Positions 16,205 to 25,522 of a stretch of DNA of 47,762 bases are shown in pieces (position 1 is the first letter of the stretch; each line of letters begins with the position of its first letter). The stretch covers positions 1 through 47,762 of the forward strand of contig CANFUJ010000004.1 in assembly GCA_947450165.1 (NCBI GenBank), read 5' to 3'. Both the position numbers and the translations under genes were made by a program. This DNA is from Chitinophagaceae bacterium. GTDB taxonomy: Bacteria > Bacteroidota > Bacteroidia > Chitinophagales > Chitinophagaceae. Below the pieces are notes generated by a model, which saw only the letters and a list, made by a program, of their open reading frames with translations, was not told the DNA's origin and ran no database searches.

Positions 16205-18277
16205 TTACCATGAAAAAATAGTTTCAAACCCAATTTGCGTTTTTTTGCTTCCTTTTATCAAATCATAACCAGTGCCAATGTCTTTTTTGTTCGGATAGAA
16301 GTTTTGACTGAATTTCAAACGGCAATGTATTTTTTTACTCAATGCATACTGAACATTAAAAAAATATCTAAAACCATTGTCGTAAAATGCAGGTAAAGCA
16401 TAACTATTAGAAAGATCATTCTCAAAAGCATAAATCCTACTATCATAATTCGTAGATTCAAAATAGGTAATTCTTACATTTGATGAAATACGCTTCATTA
16501 AAGGCTTATATAATATCTCTGTAAAAAACAAAAAACCTTCGCTTCTTGTCAATGTAGATGTTTTTATGATTTGGAATTCCATTCTACTTCTCAGTGAAAT
16601 GCTTGTGCTTAGCAATTTACTCAAATGACATCTTAAGCTATTTCTTTCAATCTCACCCAATGGCTTTAAGACATAATCATTGTTTTCGCTTGATGAAATT
16701 TGGGAAACTTGGTGTTTAAAGGTGAAAATTGCAGATAACTTTTTGTTCGGTGTGTGCGTTATGCGAATCAAAAAACTCATGCCCGAACTTGGTGCATTGA
16801 TTTGATATTGTAACCATGGCATAGAATAAAAATCTGCTGACATATTTAACTCCCAACGATTTTGTCGTTTTAATGATATCCCAAAATACAACCCTTTTTC
16901 ATTGTTTACACTTGAGTTTTCTGTAAAAGCATTGGCATTTATTGACTGAAATGATTTTGAAATGTTTCGATATAAAATCGATATGTCGGCTTTCCCTGAA
17001 ATCGCAGAAAATAATCCATTAGTCGTTGCAAAACCATTGTAGCTAAATGCGGTTTCTCCAAAAAAATGGGTGTTTAATTTTGTAAAAGAATATCCAATGC
17101 TATAAGATGTTAATCTATTGCCTTTTAATGCATATAAATTGTAAGAAAGATTTTGCTTTTGAAATGGATATTTAAATTCGTAGTGTAAGACACTTGCTGA
17201 AATTAAAATGTTTTTAAAATTACTATTGACATTTATTCCTAAAAGTTGTTGATTTAAATTTTTTTTATTGGCAATTTCATTTTCAGTTCGATGCAAACCG
17301 AGATAATTTAAGCTCGAAACGATAATATCGTTTGAAGAATCTATTGATTTATTTGCATCTAAGTTTCTATTTGAATAAAAAAACACTGCATTGGTTTGAA
17401 ACTTTTTCACACCAATGCAAACCCCTCGATGAAAATTAATTTCATTAAATGATTGATATGGTTTTATGATTTCAGATTCATGCTTAATACTGTTTACTTC
17501 TGTGCTTTTTTTAACCCCCAACGATTGCCACTGAATCAAACCTTGTGCAATATTTACAGTGTAATCTCCGATACAAAGCATTTGTAAAAAACCATTGTTT
17601 TTTTTATATAAATGTGCAGAAATAAAATCAAATCCTTTTGTATTTCTATTAAATGTAAATCTTTCACCAGCATCATTTTCCATTAAAATACCTAGTTTAA
17701 AATCTTGCTTAAATTTTAATTGATATTTCATGGAAATACTTGCTGGAATTCCAGCATATTTTTTTGATTTTGTAGTTGTATCATAAACATAGCCAATTGA
17801 TTTTTCTAAAACTGTTCTTGTTCTTAATAACAATATTTGATTGCCCTCTTTAATTGCCATTGGAAGAGAATTAAAAAATTCATTTTTATTTTTTATACAT
17901 ACAAATTGCTTTATTTTTTTAATCAATTCAATGTCCCAATTTGGAATAGATTGTAATTCATATTTTGAAATAAATTTCCCAAACGATTTACGATAACTCA
18001 AAAAAGATTCAATCTGTGATGACGTAAATTCTCCCAATATTTGAAGGCCTTCTTTCGTTATCTCATTAATATTTAAAAGTCGAATTTCTCTTTCATTATT
18101 TTTTAGATTCAATGTGTTATTGTCAATGTCTATTTCCTCTTCAGTATTTATATTGGTTTCCAAAAGAGTTTCATTCAAATTATTATTTACTTCAGTTTCA
18201 ACCTGACAAAAAACCTTTGTTGTAAATAAAATAGCCACCCCAATTGTAAAAATTATTTTCTGCATTTTATTAATCAT
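16205..18277 (-). CDS. Outer-membrane beta-barrel protein with ComEA-like helix-hairpin-helix segment
   Basis: The 690-residue protein has a signal peptide (cleavage near VFCQVETE), an acidic linker (about 35-60), and a ComEA-like double helix-hairpin-helix region at about 67-126 (RLLNINEITKEGL ... SYRKSFGKFISKYELQSI). The rest is a long beta-rich region consistent with an OM barrel. The two hairpin turns that read GIG in DNA-binding ComEA are LGEFT and IPNWD here, so DNA binding is doubtful. Translation may start at 18277 (overlapping the upstream gene by 8 bases) or at MQKII at 18265 (4 bases after its stop). HhH-domain OM proteins are known in Bacteroidota, but no function is established to my knowledge. 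Confidence 0.8.
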   Translation of the reverse strand: MINKMQKIIFTIGVAILFTTKVFCQVETEVNNNLNETLLETNINTEEEIDIDNNTLNLKNNEREIRLLNINEITKEGLQILGEFTSSQIESFLSYRKSFGKFISKYELQSIPNWDIELIKKIKQFVCIKNKNEFFNSLPMAIKEGNQILLLRTRTVLEKSIGYVYDTTTKSKKYAGIPASISMKYQLKFKQDFKLGILMENDAGERFTFNRNTKGFDFISAHLYKKNNGFLQMLCIGDYTVNIAQGLIQWQSLGVKKSTEVNSIKHESEIIKPYQSFNEINFHRGVCIGVKKFQTNAVFFYSNRNLDANKSIDSSNDIIVSSLNYLGLHRTENEIANKKNLNQQLLGINVNSNFKNILISASVLHYEFKYPFQKQNLSYNLYALKGNRLTSYSIGYSFTKLNTHFFGETAFSYNGFATTNGLFSAISGKADISILYRNISKSFQSINANAFTENSSVNNEKGLYFGISLKRQNRWELNMSADFYSMPWLQYQINAPSSGMSFLIRITHTPNKKLSAIFTFKHQVSQISSSENNDYVLKPLGEIERNSLRCHLSKLLSTSISLRSRMEFQIIKTSTLTRSEGFLFFTEILYKPLMKRISSNVRITYFESTNYDSRIYAFENDLSNSYALPAFYDNGFRYFFNVQYALSKKIHCRLKFSQNFYPNKKDIGTGYDLIKGSKKTQIGFETIFSW

Positions 18278-19127
18278 TAACAGTAGAAATTGAAGTTGCA
18301 GACGTCATACCCAATATTGGATGAAATATCATATTTAATTCCAAATTCATTTTTTTACCAGAATATAAAATCTCAATATTTACCGCATTTGTATTCGATG
18401 TAAACCCTGATTTTAATGCAATTTTTTTATGCACTTGATAGATCATATTTCCAGAAAAAAAAGCAGGTTCATTTGATGTTTTGAAAGAGTTTAAATTCAT
18501 CGAAAATTGTTTTGAAACTTGATAAAATATTCCTGTTCGGATATTTATTAAATAAGCATTGTCTGAACTTGTTTGTTTATCGAAAGACATGTAATGCTCA
18601 GCCTTAATTCCCAATCTTACAACTTTTGATAAATTTGTCACAAGGCCAATTTCTGCAGAAATATATTTTTGATTTAGATGCTTCGAAATATTACTTCGCA
18701 ACAATTTGCTTTGAATGGCCAATGAAGTATTGTCCCCAATTTTTTTTGATAAACAAACGCCTAAAGAAAGCTGATTAAATTTTGTTGAACCTGATTGTTG
18801 TACCATTAAACCCATTTTAATTCTTCCCAATGAAAAGCCTGAAACAATAAGATGATTGCTCAATTCTATTAGATTGAATTTTCTTTCACTATAAATTCCG
18901 ATATTGAATTTTTTAAGCACGTTGAGATTGGCAGGATTAGAGACAATGTGAAAAATATTGAACCCATTTATTTCTCCTGCTATATTGTTCATTAATTTAG
19001 GCGTGTTGAACAATGTGATATTTTGTGCGCATAATTTATTTTTAGGTAGAGCAACTATTGAAAACAACAATATTAAGAGTATATCTCTCGGATTTATTTT
19101 GGATTGATATGGTTTTACAAACTTCAT
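18270..19127 (-). CDS. PorV/PorQ-like outer-membrane barrel protein
   Basis: The 285-residue protein has an N-terminal signal segment (LLILLFSIVALPKNKLCAQ). It then reads like a small FadL/PorV-type barrel: an early NPANL motif, amphipathic strands every 10-15 residues, and a C-terminal ELNMIFHPILGMT. PorV and PorQ are T9SS shuttle or attachment factors, but this protein is shorter and more diverged, so I call it only PorV/PorQ-like. Its stop overlaps the start of the HhH-barrel gene, which implies coupled translation and a shared role. The gene diverges from folD. Confidence 0.65.
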   Translation of the reverse strand: MKFVKPYQSKINPRDILLILLFSIVALPKNKLCAQNITLFNTPKLMNNIAGEINGFNIFHIVSNPANLNVLKKFNIGIYSERKFNLIELSNHLIVSGFSLGRIKMGLMVQQSGSTKFNQLSLGVCLSKKIGDNTSLAIQSKLLRSNISKHLNQKYISAEIGLVTNLSKVVRLGIKAEHYMSFDKQTSSDNAYLINIRTGIFYQVSKQFSMNLNSFKTSNEPAFFSGNMIYQVHKKIALKSGFTSNTNAVNIEILYSGKKMNLELNMIFHPILGMTSATSISTVND

Positions 19128-19228
19128 ATTTTAAACTTTTAATCGACTGCAAATTAGAGCCACAAAAAACTTTTATATTGTTGATTTAACCTGTACTGCA
19201 TCGTTTTTTTCTTTTTAAATTTTGTTGT

Positions 19229-19262
19229 TTTGGGTTTAAAATCATTTATAGTAGTACTTTTA
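19229..19262 (+). promoter_or_regulatory. Possible folD promoter (TTTG-N22-TACTTTTA)
   Basis: TTTG at 19229-19232 and TACTTTTA at 19255-19262 form a weak promoter match: the spacing is long and the last base is off consensus. If used, transcription would begin at or beside the folD ATG at 19267. Confidence 0.3.
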
Positions 19263-19266
19263 CAAC

Positions 19267-20148
19267 ATGGAAATTTTAAATGGAAAAATTGTTTCGCAAC
19301 ACATAAAAAATGAATTAAAATCATTTGTTGATAACCTTATTATAGAAGGAAAACGTGCTCCACATTTAGCTGCAATTCTTGTAGGCAATAATGGCGCTAG
19401 TGAAACTTACATAGCCAGCAAAATAAAAAACTGTGAGGAAATTGGATTTAAAAGCAGTTTAATTAGACTTAATGAAAATATTGCAGAACAAGAACTTATT
19501 GACGCCATAAATCAATTAAATCAAAATGATTTAGTAGATGGAATATTAGTTCAATTGCCATTACCTTCTCATTTTGATGAACAAAAAATAATCAATCTAA
19601 TCAACCCAGATAAAGATGTTGACGGATTTAGTCCAGTTAGCATTGGCAAAATGGTGCTCGGTATGCCCAGTTTTATTCCTGCAACTCCTTATGGAATTAT
19701 GCTTATGCTGGAGCATTACAATATCGAAACCAGTGGTAAACATGCTGTAGTTATTGGCAGAAGTAACATTGTAGGAAGACCAATGAGTATACTTCTAAAC
19801 CAAAGTGGAAAATTTGGAAATTGTACAGTAACGGTATGTCATAGCCGAACTAAAAACATTAAAGAAATTTGTTTAAATGCCGATATCATTGTTGCAGCAA
19901 TTGGTATCCCTGAATTCGTTAAATCTGATATGGTGAAAGATGGTGCTGTAGTTATTGATGTAGGTATAACAAGGGTAAAAGACGAAACCAAAAAATCAGG
20001 ATTTAGCATAAAGGGCGATGTAGAATTTGATAGCGTTTCACCAAAATGTAGTTTCATTTCCCCTGTTCCGGGTGGCGTTGGAATGATGACTATTGCTGCA
20101 TTACTAAAAAATACTTTGAACGCGTATAATCAACAAAATAAAGCATGA
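19267..20148 (+). CDS. folD: Bifunctional methylenetetrahydrofolate dehydrogenase / methenyltetrahydrofolate cyclohydrolase
   Basis: This 293-residue cytoplasmic enzyme interconverts 5,10-methylene- and 10-formyl-tetrahydrofolate, supplying one-carbon units for purine synthesis and initiator tRNA. Visible motifs are SETYIASKIKNCEEIG (catalytic Tyr and Lys), GILVQLPLPSH, PDKDVDGFSP, the nucleotide-binding GRSNIVGRPM, and the closing PVPGGVGMMTIA. The length is typical. Its stop overlaps the queE start by 4 bases (ATGA), so the two are translationally coupled. Confidence 0.97.
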   Translation: MEILNGKIVSQHIKNELKSFVDNLIIEGKRAPHLAAILVGNNGASETYIASKIKNCEEIGFKSSLIRLNENIAEQELIDAINQLNQNDLVDGILVQLPLPSHFDEQKIINLINPDKDVDGFSPVSIGKMVLGMPSFIPATPYGIMLMLEHYNIETSGKHAVVIGRSNIVGRPMSILLNQSGKFGNCTVTVCHSRTKNIKEICLNADIIVAAIGIPEFVKSDMVKDGAVVIDVGITRVKDETKKSGFSIKGDVEFDSVSPKCSFISPVPGGVGMMTIAALLKNTLNAYNQQNKA

Positions 20149-20765
20149 TAAATCCTATCCAATCAATTTCACTTCCAGTAATGGAACATTTTTATACCAT
20201 TCAAGGTGAAGGGTTTCATCAAGGACGTGCGGCCTATTTTGTTCGAATAGGTGGCTGTGATGTTGGATGCGTTTGGTGCGATGTAAAAGATAGTTGGGAT
20301 AAAGATGCTCATCCAAAATTTACTATTGATCAAATTGTTTTAGAAATAAAAAAGCATACAACAAGTGGTTTAGTAGTGATAACTGGTGGCGAACCATTAA
20401 TGCATCAATTGGATGAACTTACAGCTAAATTACAATCAGAAGGTTTTGAAACAAATATAGAAACTTCTGGTGCGCATGCTTTGAGTGGTCATTGGAACTG
20501 GATTTGTTTATCTCCTAAAAAATTCAAAGCCCCTTTAGAAGAAATATTACCTGTAGCCAATGAATTAAAAATTGTGATTTTTAATAAGCACGATTTCGAA
20601 TGGGCCGAATACTATGCTGCTAAAGTAAACTCCAATTGTAAATTATATCTCCAACCCGAATGGGATAAAGCTTCACTTGTCACCCCGATTATTATTGATT
20701 ATATCAAATCAAATCCTCAATGGGAATTGTCTTTACAAATTCACAAGTATATCAATGTTCCTTAA
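20145..20765 (+). CDS. queE: 7-carboxy-7-deazaguanine synthase (QueE)
   Basis: The 206-residue radical SAM enzyme makes the deazapurine ring in queuosine synthesis. The cluster-binding cysteines are in GGCDVGCVWCDVKDSW (CX3CX2C, the form seen in several non-enterobacterial QueE proteins). The N-terminal FYTIQGEGFHQGRAAYFVRI and VVITGGEPLMH are also typical. The ATG overlaps the folD stop. The other queuosine genes are not in the window. Confidence 0.93.
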   Translation: MINPIQSISLPVMEHFYTIQGEGFHQGRAAYFVRIGGCDVGCVWCDVKDSWDKDAHPKFTIDQIVLEIKKHTTSGLVVITGGEPLMHQLDELTAKLQSEGFETNIETSGAHALSGHWNWICLSPKKFKAPLEEILPVANELKIVIFNKHDFEWAEYYAAKVNSNCKLYLQPEWDKASLVTPIIIDYIKSNPQWELSLQIHKYINVP

Positions 20766-20837
20766 TCATTGTTATACAAATCTAAAAATATAATATCCCA
20801 ATTAAAGTTTCCATACCTTCAAGACTTAAATTTTTTT

Positions 20838-22775
20838 ATGAAAAATTGGAAAACAATTACTAGGTTAGTTTTATTAAACGTTGCGTTTTTTATAATGATT
20901 CCTTTTACATCAAAATCGCAATGGTATAGCCCAGAAAAAGTAAGTAAAAAAGCAAAAGTTATTTATTTTGAAGCTTACGACCTTGCTTCTGAAGGAGCAT
21001 ATACAAAATCATTGAAAAAACTAGAACAAGCCATTAAAATATACCCCAATTATGTTGAAGCATTTCTATCACGGGCTGGCATATACGCTGATTTAAAAAA
21101 TTATGATTCTTCTGTGCGCAATTTTGAAATTGCATTTTCGCTAGATAGTGTTTTCTGTTCAGAATATCTTTTACCTTATTCAATTTCACTTGCAGGAATT
21201 GGCAAGTTTGAAGAAGCATTGATAAAAGCAAATCATTTCTTAAAAAATGAAGACCTTAACGAACAAAGTAAAAAATCCGCTAATTACAGAATAAGCACCT
21301 ATTTGTTTGCACTAGATTATAAAAAAACACACCCTGTAAATAACTATAATTTCGAATTAATCAATTTAGGAGACAGTATAAACTCTAATGCCCTTGAATA
21401 CTATCCTTCATTAACAATTGATGGAAAGAAAATGATTTTTACACGACGCATTGAAGATGATGAAGATTTTTATGAAAGCGAGTGGATCGATAATAAATGG
21501 ACTAAAGCGATTTCGGCTCCAGGCAAAATAAATACGAACTTAAATGAAGGGGCTCAAAATATTTCTCAAGATGGAAATTGGCTCATTTTTACTGGATGTA
21601 ATTATCCAGAAGGTTTTGGAAGTTGTGATTTATATATTTCTTACAAAACAAAAAATGGAGGCTGGTCGGAAGCTGAAAATTTAGGAAGTACCATAAACAC
21701 TAGCGCTTGGGAATCAGCACCATCATTATCTCCAGACAAAAAAGATTTGTATTTTTCAAGTACTCGAAGTGGAGGATATGGTGCAAGAGACATTTGGGTC
21801 ACGCATCGTTTACAAAATGGAAAATGGTCGGCACCCGAAAATCTTGGACCTGAAGTAAATACTCCAGGCGATGAATCTTGTCCATTTATTCACAGCGATA
21901 ACCAAACGATTTATTTTAATAGCAATGGCCATAAAGGGTATGGAATGACAGATTTGTTTTTGAGTAGAAAAGATACGTCTAACCATTGGAGTGAGCCTGA
22001 AAATTTAGGATATCCAATAAACACAATTGACGATGAAGGATCTGTAATCGTTGCTGCAGATGGCGTTAATGCTTATTATGCAAGTGATAGAAAAGAAAAA
22101 AATGCAGGATTAGATTTATATACGTTTAAACTTCGAAAAGACATTCAAGCATCTAGAACATTATGGGTTAATGGAAATGTTTTCGACATCAACACAAAAC
22201 AAGGTTTGCCATGCACCATCACGCTTACAGAACTGAATAGTGCTAAACAAATTTCAAATATCCAAACGGATGAATCAGGAAATTTTTTAGTTACGCTTCC
22301 CATAAATAAAAATTATAGTTTGAATATTAACCGAAAAGGATACTTGTTTTATTCTGAAAATTTTACATTAATAGACAATAAATTAGATAGCTTTTTTAAT
22401 TTAAAAATACCATTGCAACCTATAGAAAAAGGTGCTGCAGTAATATTGAAAAACATTTTTTTCGACAGCAATTCTGATTTGCTAAAAAAGGAATCCGAAA
22501 TTGAATTGAATAAATTTGTTTCATTGTTAAATGAAAATCCCAATTTGAAAATTCAGATAAATGGACATACTGACAATGTTGGGAAAAAAGAAGACAATCA
22601 AAAACTAAGTTTAAACAGAGCCAATGCCGTAGTAAAATATTTTGTTTCTAAAGGGATAAAAGCGATACGCTTATCCGCGGTTGGATTTGGCGATACAAAA
22701 CCTATAGCAGATAACCATACCGAACAAGGGAAAAACAACAACAGAAGAACAGAAATAAACGTCATTTCCAATTAA
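20838..22775 (+). CDS. PorE-like OmpA-family envelope protein (TPR, beta-propeller, regulatory domain, OmpA)
   Basis: From the ATG at 20838 the protein has 645 residues. It has a signal peptide (about 1-27, cleavage near SKSQWYSP), TPR-like helices (about 43-160), WD40-like PD40 repeats (about 186-430, with recurrent WSEAENLG, WSAPENLG and WSEPENLG), a carboxypeptidase-regulatory-like domain (about 442-525) and an OmpA peptidoglycan-binding domain (about 537-643, INGHTDNVG and NNRRTEINV). This is the domain order described for PorE, a T9SS-associated protein. PorE itself is a lipoprotein, whereas no lipobox is visible here, so it may be one of several paralogs. An earlier TTG at 20769 would only add residues before the signal peptide. 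Confidence 0.82.
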   Translation: MKNWKTITRLVLLNVAFFIMIPFTSKSQWYSPEKVSKKAKVIYFEAYDLASEGAYTKSLKKLEQAIKIYPNYVEAFLSRAGIYADLKNYDSSVRNFEIAFSLDSVFCSEYLLPYSISLAGIGKFEEALIKANHFLKNEDLNEQSKKSANYRISTYLFALDYKKTHPVNNYNFELINLGDSINSNALEYYPSLTIDGKKMIFTRRIEDDEDFYESEWIDNKWTKAISAPGKINTNLNEGAQNISQDGNWLIFTGCNYPEGFGSCDLYISYKTKNGGWSEAENLGSTINTSAWESAPSLSPDKKDLYFSSTRSGGYGARDIWVTHRLQNGKWSAPENLGPEVNTPGDESCPFIHSDNQTIYFNSNGHKGYGMTDLFLSRKDTSNHWSEPENLGYPINTIDDEGSVIVAADGVNAYYASDRKEKNAGLDLYTFKLRKDIQASRTLWVNGNVFDINTKQGLPCTITLTELNSAKQISNIQTDESGNFLVTLPINKNYSLNINRKGYLFYSENFTLIDNKLDSFFNLKIPLQPIEKGAAVILKNIFFDSNSDLLKKESEIELNKFVSLLNENPNLKIQINGHTDNVGKKEDNQKLSLNRANAVVKYFVSKGIKAIRLSAVGFGDTKPIADNHTEQGKNNNRRTEINVISN

Positions 22776-22802
22776 AATTAATTCTATCATTGTCTGTATA
22801 TT

Positions 22803-23906
22803 ATGGACAATGAATTAATTTATAAAATTGCACTTACTAAAATTCCCAACATTGGAAATGTACATGCAAAATCATTAATGCAAGTTTTCAAAGAGCCGGC
22901 TCAAATTTTCAAAGCCTCGAAATCTCATCTTGAAAAAATAGAAGGAATTGGTTCTGTAAGAGCAAATTCAATTAAAGCATTTAAAGACTTTGAGGTTTGT
23001 AAAAAAGAAATGGATTTTATACAAAAACATGCTATTGACGCTTTGTTTTTTACAGATGAAAATTATCCAAAAAGATTATTGAATTGTTATGATTCGCCCA
23101 TCTTACTTTACCACAAGGGCAACAGCAATTTGAATGCATCAAAAATCATTTCAATTGTAGGCACCAGAAACAATTCGGAATATGGCAAACAAATTTGCGA
23201 AAAATTCATCGGTGAACTAAAATTAAAAGATGCCATTATAGTAAGTGGATTGGCATACGGAATAGACACCATAGCACATAGAGCTTCATTGAATAATGAT
23301 ATTGAAACAATTGGCATTCTGGCACATGGCTTAGACAGAATTTATCCTTCAGCAAACAAGCAACTGGCTAAAGAAATGATTTTTAAAGGTGGTCTACTCA
23401 CTGAATTTACAAGTGGTACAAATCCAGACAAACAAAATTTTCCAAATAGAAATAGAATTACGGCAGGCATTTGTGATGCTTTGGTTGTTATAGAAACCAG
23501 TAAAAAAGGTGGATCATTAATAACTGCAGAAATTGCAAATGATTACAATAAAGATGTATTTGCATTTCCTGGAAAAGTAACTGATATTAAAAGCGAGGGT
23601 TGTAATAAATTGATACAATTAAACAAAGCCCATTTAATTAATCAAGCCAACGATTTGTTGGAAATGATGCAATGGAATGAGGCGAAAACAATTTCAAAAA
23701 AAAGAAGTCCACAATTATTTTATGATTTCAATGTAGAAGAATTGGAAATCCTCGAGTTTTTTAAACAAAAAGTAGATTGGCAGATAGATGAACTTTGCAT
23801 GCACTCAAAAATGAACAACAGTAAAATAGCAACAATTTTACTTTCATTAGAGATGAATGGTATTATTATTTCTCTACCTGGAAAAATATACAGGTGTTTG
23901 GGTTAA
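22803..23906 (+). CDS. dprA: DNA-processing protein DprA
   Basis: The 367-residue protein loads RecA on incoming single-stranded DNA during natural transformation and is widespread even where competence is unproven. It has an N-terminal helix-hairpin-helix region (VFKEPAQIF ... IEGIGSVRANSI), the extended Rossmann fold (SIVGTRNNSEYG, VSGLAYGIDTIAH, LAHGLDRIYPS, FPNRNRITAGI) and a C-terminal winged-helix DML1-like domain (about 305-367). The length is typical. It starts 27 bases after the PorE-like gene. A weak -7-like TATCATTG lies shortly before the start. Confidence 0.95.
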   Translation: MDNELIYKIALTKIPNIGNVHAKSLMQVFKEPAQIFKASKSHLEKIEGIGSVRANSIKAFKDFEVCKKEMDFIQKHAIDALFFTDENYPKRLLNCYDSPILLYHKGNSNLNASKIISIVGTRNNSEYGKQICEKFIGELKLKDAIIVSGLAYGIDTIAHRASLNNDIETIGILAHGLDRIYPSANKQLAKEMIFKGGLLTEFTSGTNPDKQNFPNRNRITAGICDALVVIETSKKGGSLITAEIANDYNKDVFAFPGKVTDIKSEGCNKLIQLNKAHLINQANDLLEMMQWNEAKTISKKRSPQLFYDFNVEELEILEFFKQKVDWQIDELCMHSKMNNSKIATILLSLEMNGIIISLPGKIYRCLG

Positions 23907-23970
23907 CTTGATTTTTTATACCATGAAAAACCACTGAATTCAATTAGAAGTATTTAACCCAATAAAATAT

Positions 23971-24000
23971 TTTGAAATTAAGGATTTCAACTTATTTTTG
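23971..24000 (+). promoter_or_regulatory. guaB promoter (TTTG-N18-TATTTTTG), predicted leaderless
   Basis: TTTG at 23971-23974 and TATTTTTG at 23993-24000 match both Bacteroidota promoter elements, with an 18-base spacer. The -7 box ends three bases before the guaB ATG at 24004, so the predicted transcript start falls on or next to that ATG. Confidence 0.6.
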
Positions 24001-24003
24001 CCT

Positions 24004-25497
24004 ATGGCAACCAATAATAAAATCTCCACACAAAAAAATTACGGTAAAATAATTCATGAAGGTTTAACCTTTGATGATGTGTTATTGATACCTGCATATT
24101 CAGAAATCCTTCCGCGTGAAGTTGATACTCGATCGACTTTAACCCAAAAAATTCAATTGAATATTCCTATTCTTAGCGCTGCTATGGATACGGTTACCGA
24201 AGCATCTTTGGCTATTGCAATGGCCAGAGAAGGAGGGTTGGGTGTTCTACATAAAAACATGAGTATTCAACAGCAAGCAGATCAAGTGCGAAAAGTAAAA
24301 AGAAGTGAAAGTGGTTTAATTTTAGACCCAATTACTTTAAGCCCTGATTCAAGCATTGGTGAAGCATTGATGCTCATGCGGGAAAATAAAATTGGTGGCA
24401 TTCCAGTTGTTGATGCAAAGAAAAAATTAGTGGGGATTTTAACCAATAGAGATTTGCGATTTGAAAATAATCCCAATCATAAAATTAGCACAGTGATGAC
24501 GAAGGAAAACCTCATCACTGCACCAGAAGGAACAGATCTTAAAAAAGCTGAACTTATTTTTAAACAAAATAAAATTGAAAAACTACCCGTTGTAAATAAA
24601 TCAGGAACATTAATTGGCCTAATTACTTTTGGAGATATTTTAAAATTAAAAAGCAATCCAAATGCAGTAAAAGATGAATTTGGTAGATTGCTTGTAGGCG
24701 CTGGCGTTGGGATTACTTCTGATATTTTGGATAGAGTGGCTGCATTACATCATGTTGGTGTTGATGCCATTTGTTTGGATAGCGCACACGGACATACAAA
24801 AGGCGTAATAGACGCACTTAAAAAAATAAAAAAATCATTCAAAAATTTATCTGTTATCGCTGGAAACGTTGGTACTGGGGCTGGGGCACTTGCATTGGCA
24901 AATGCTGGGGCAGATGCCATTAAAGTTGGGATAGGACCGGGTTCTATTTGCACCACACGAATTGTTGCTGGTACAGGTGTGCCTCAAATTACAGCCGTAA
25001 TGGAAGTTGTAGCTGCTTTGAAAAATAAAAAAGTCGGCATCATTAGTGATGGTGGAATTCGATATACAGGAGATATGGTTAAAGCTTTAGCCGCTGGTGC
25101 TACTTGCGTTATGATGGGAAATATGTTTGCTGGTACAGAAGAAAGTCCGGGCGAAACCATTATATATGAAGGACGTAAATTTAAGCAGTATCGTGGTATG
25201 GGATCGTTGGGCGCAATGGCTCAAGGCAGTAGCGATCGATATTTCCAAGATGCTGAAGCTGATGTAAAAAAATTCGTTCCCGAAGGAATTGAAGGCAGGG
25301 TTGCATTTAAAGGAAGTCTTAAAGAAGTTGTGCATCAATTTACTGGTGGATTGAGAGCTGGCATGGGCTATTGCGGCGCTTCAAATATCAAAGCATTACA
25401 ACAGGCACAATTTGTAAAAATAACCAATGCAGGTATGAGCGAAAGTCATGCGCATGATATTTTCATCACCAAAGAGGCACCAAATTATAGTCGATAA
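24004..25497 (+). CDS. guaB: Inosine-5'-monophosphate dehydrogenase
   Basis: The 497-residue enzyme oxidises IMP to XMP, the committed step to GTP. The family start [14 protein letters not shown], two CBS domains (about residues 98-215), the catalytic loop [15 protein letters not shown] (active Cys near 316), the IMP site [10 protein letters not shown] and the flap [10 protein letters not shown] are all present. I start it at the ATG at 24004; a TTG two codons upstream lies inside the -7 promoter box. The gene follows dprA by 97 bases and has its own strong promoter. Confidence 0.97.
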   Translation: MATNNKISTQKNYGKIIHEGLTFDDVLLIPAYSEILPREVDTRSTLTQKIQLNIPILSAAMDTVTEASLAIAMAREGGLGVLHKNMSIQQQADQVRKVKRSESGLILDPITLSPDSSIGEALMLMRENKIGGIPVVDAKKKLVGILTNRDLRFENNPNHKISTVMTKENLITAPEGTDLKKAELIFKQNKIEKLPVVNKSGTLIGLITFGDILKLKSNPNAVKDEFGRLLVGAGVGITSDILDRVAALHHVGVDAICLDSAHGHTKGVIDALKKIKKSFKNLSVIAGNVGTGAGALALANAGADAIKVGIGPGSICTTRIVAGTGVPQITAVMEVVAALKNKKVGIISDGGIRYTGDMVKALAAGATCVMMGNMFAGTEESPGETIIYEGRKFKQYRGMGSLGAMAQGSSDRYFQDAEADVKKFVPEGIEGRVAFKGSLKEVVHQFTGGLRAGMGYCGASNIKALQQAQFVKITNAGMSESHAHDIFITKEAPNYSR

Positions 25498-25522
25498 TTT
25501 CACCTTTTGACTATAGTGAATT

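Noticed and set aside
16205-23906. A competence locus formed by the HhH-barrel gene and dprA
   Set aside because: The genes are on opposite strands and separated by folD, queE and the PorE-like gene. The HhH turns are degenerate and no other competence gene is present, so the link is only a speculation mentioned under findings.
23998-24003. TTG start two codons before the guaB ATG
   Set aside because: It lies inside the TATTTTTG promoter box, so the transcript would not contain it.
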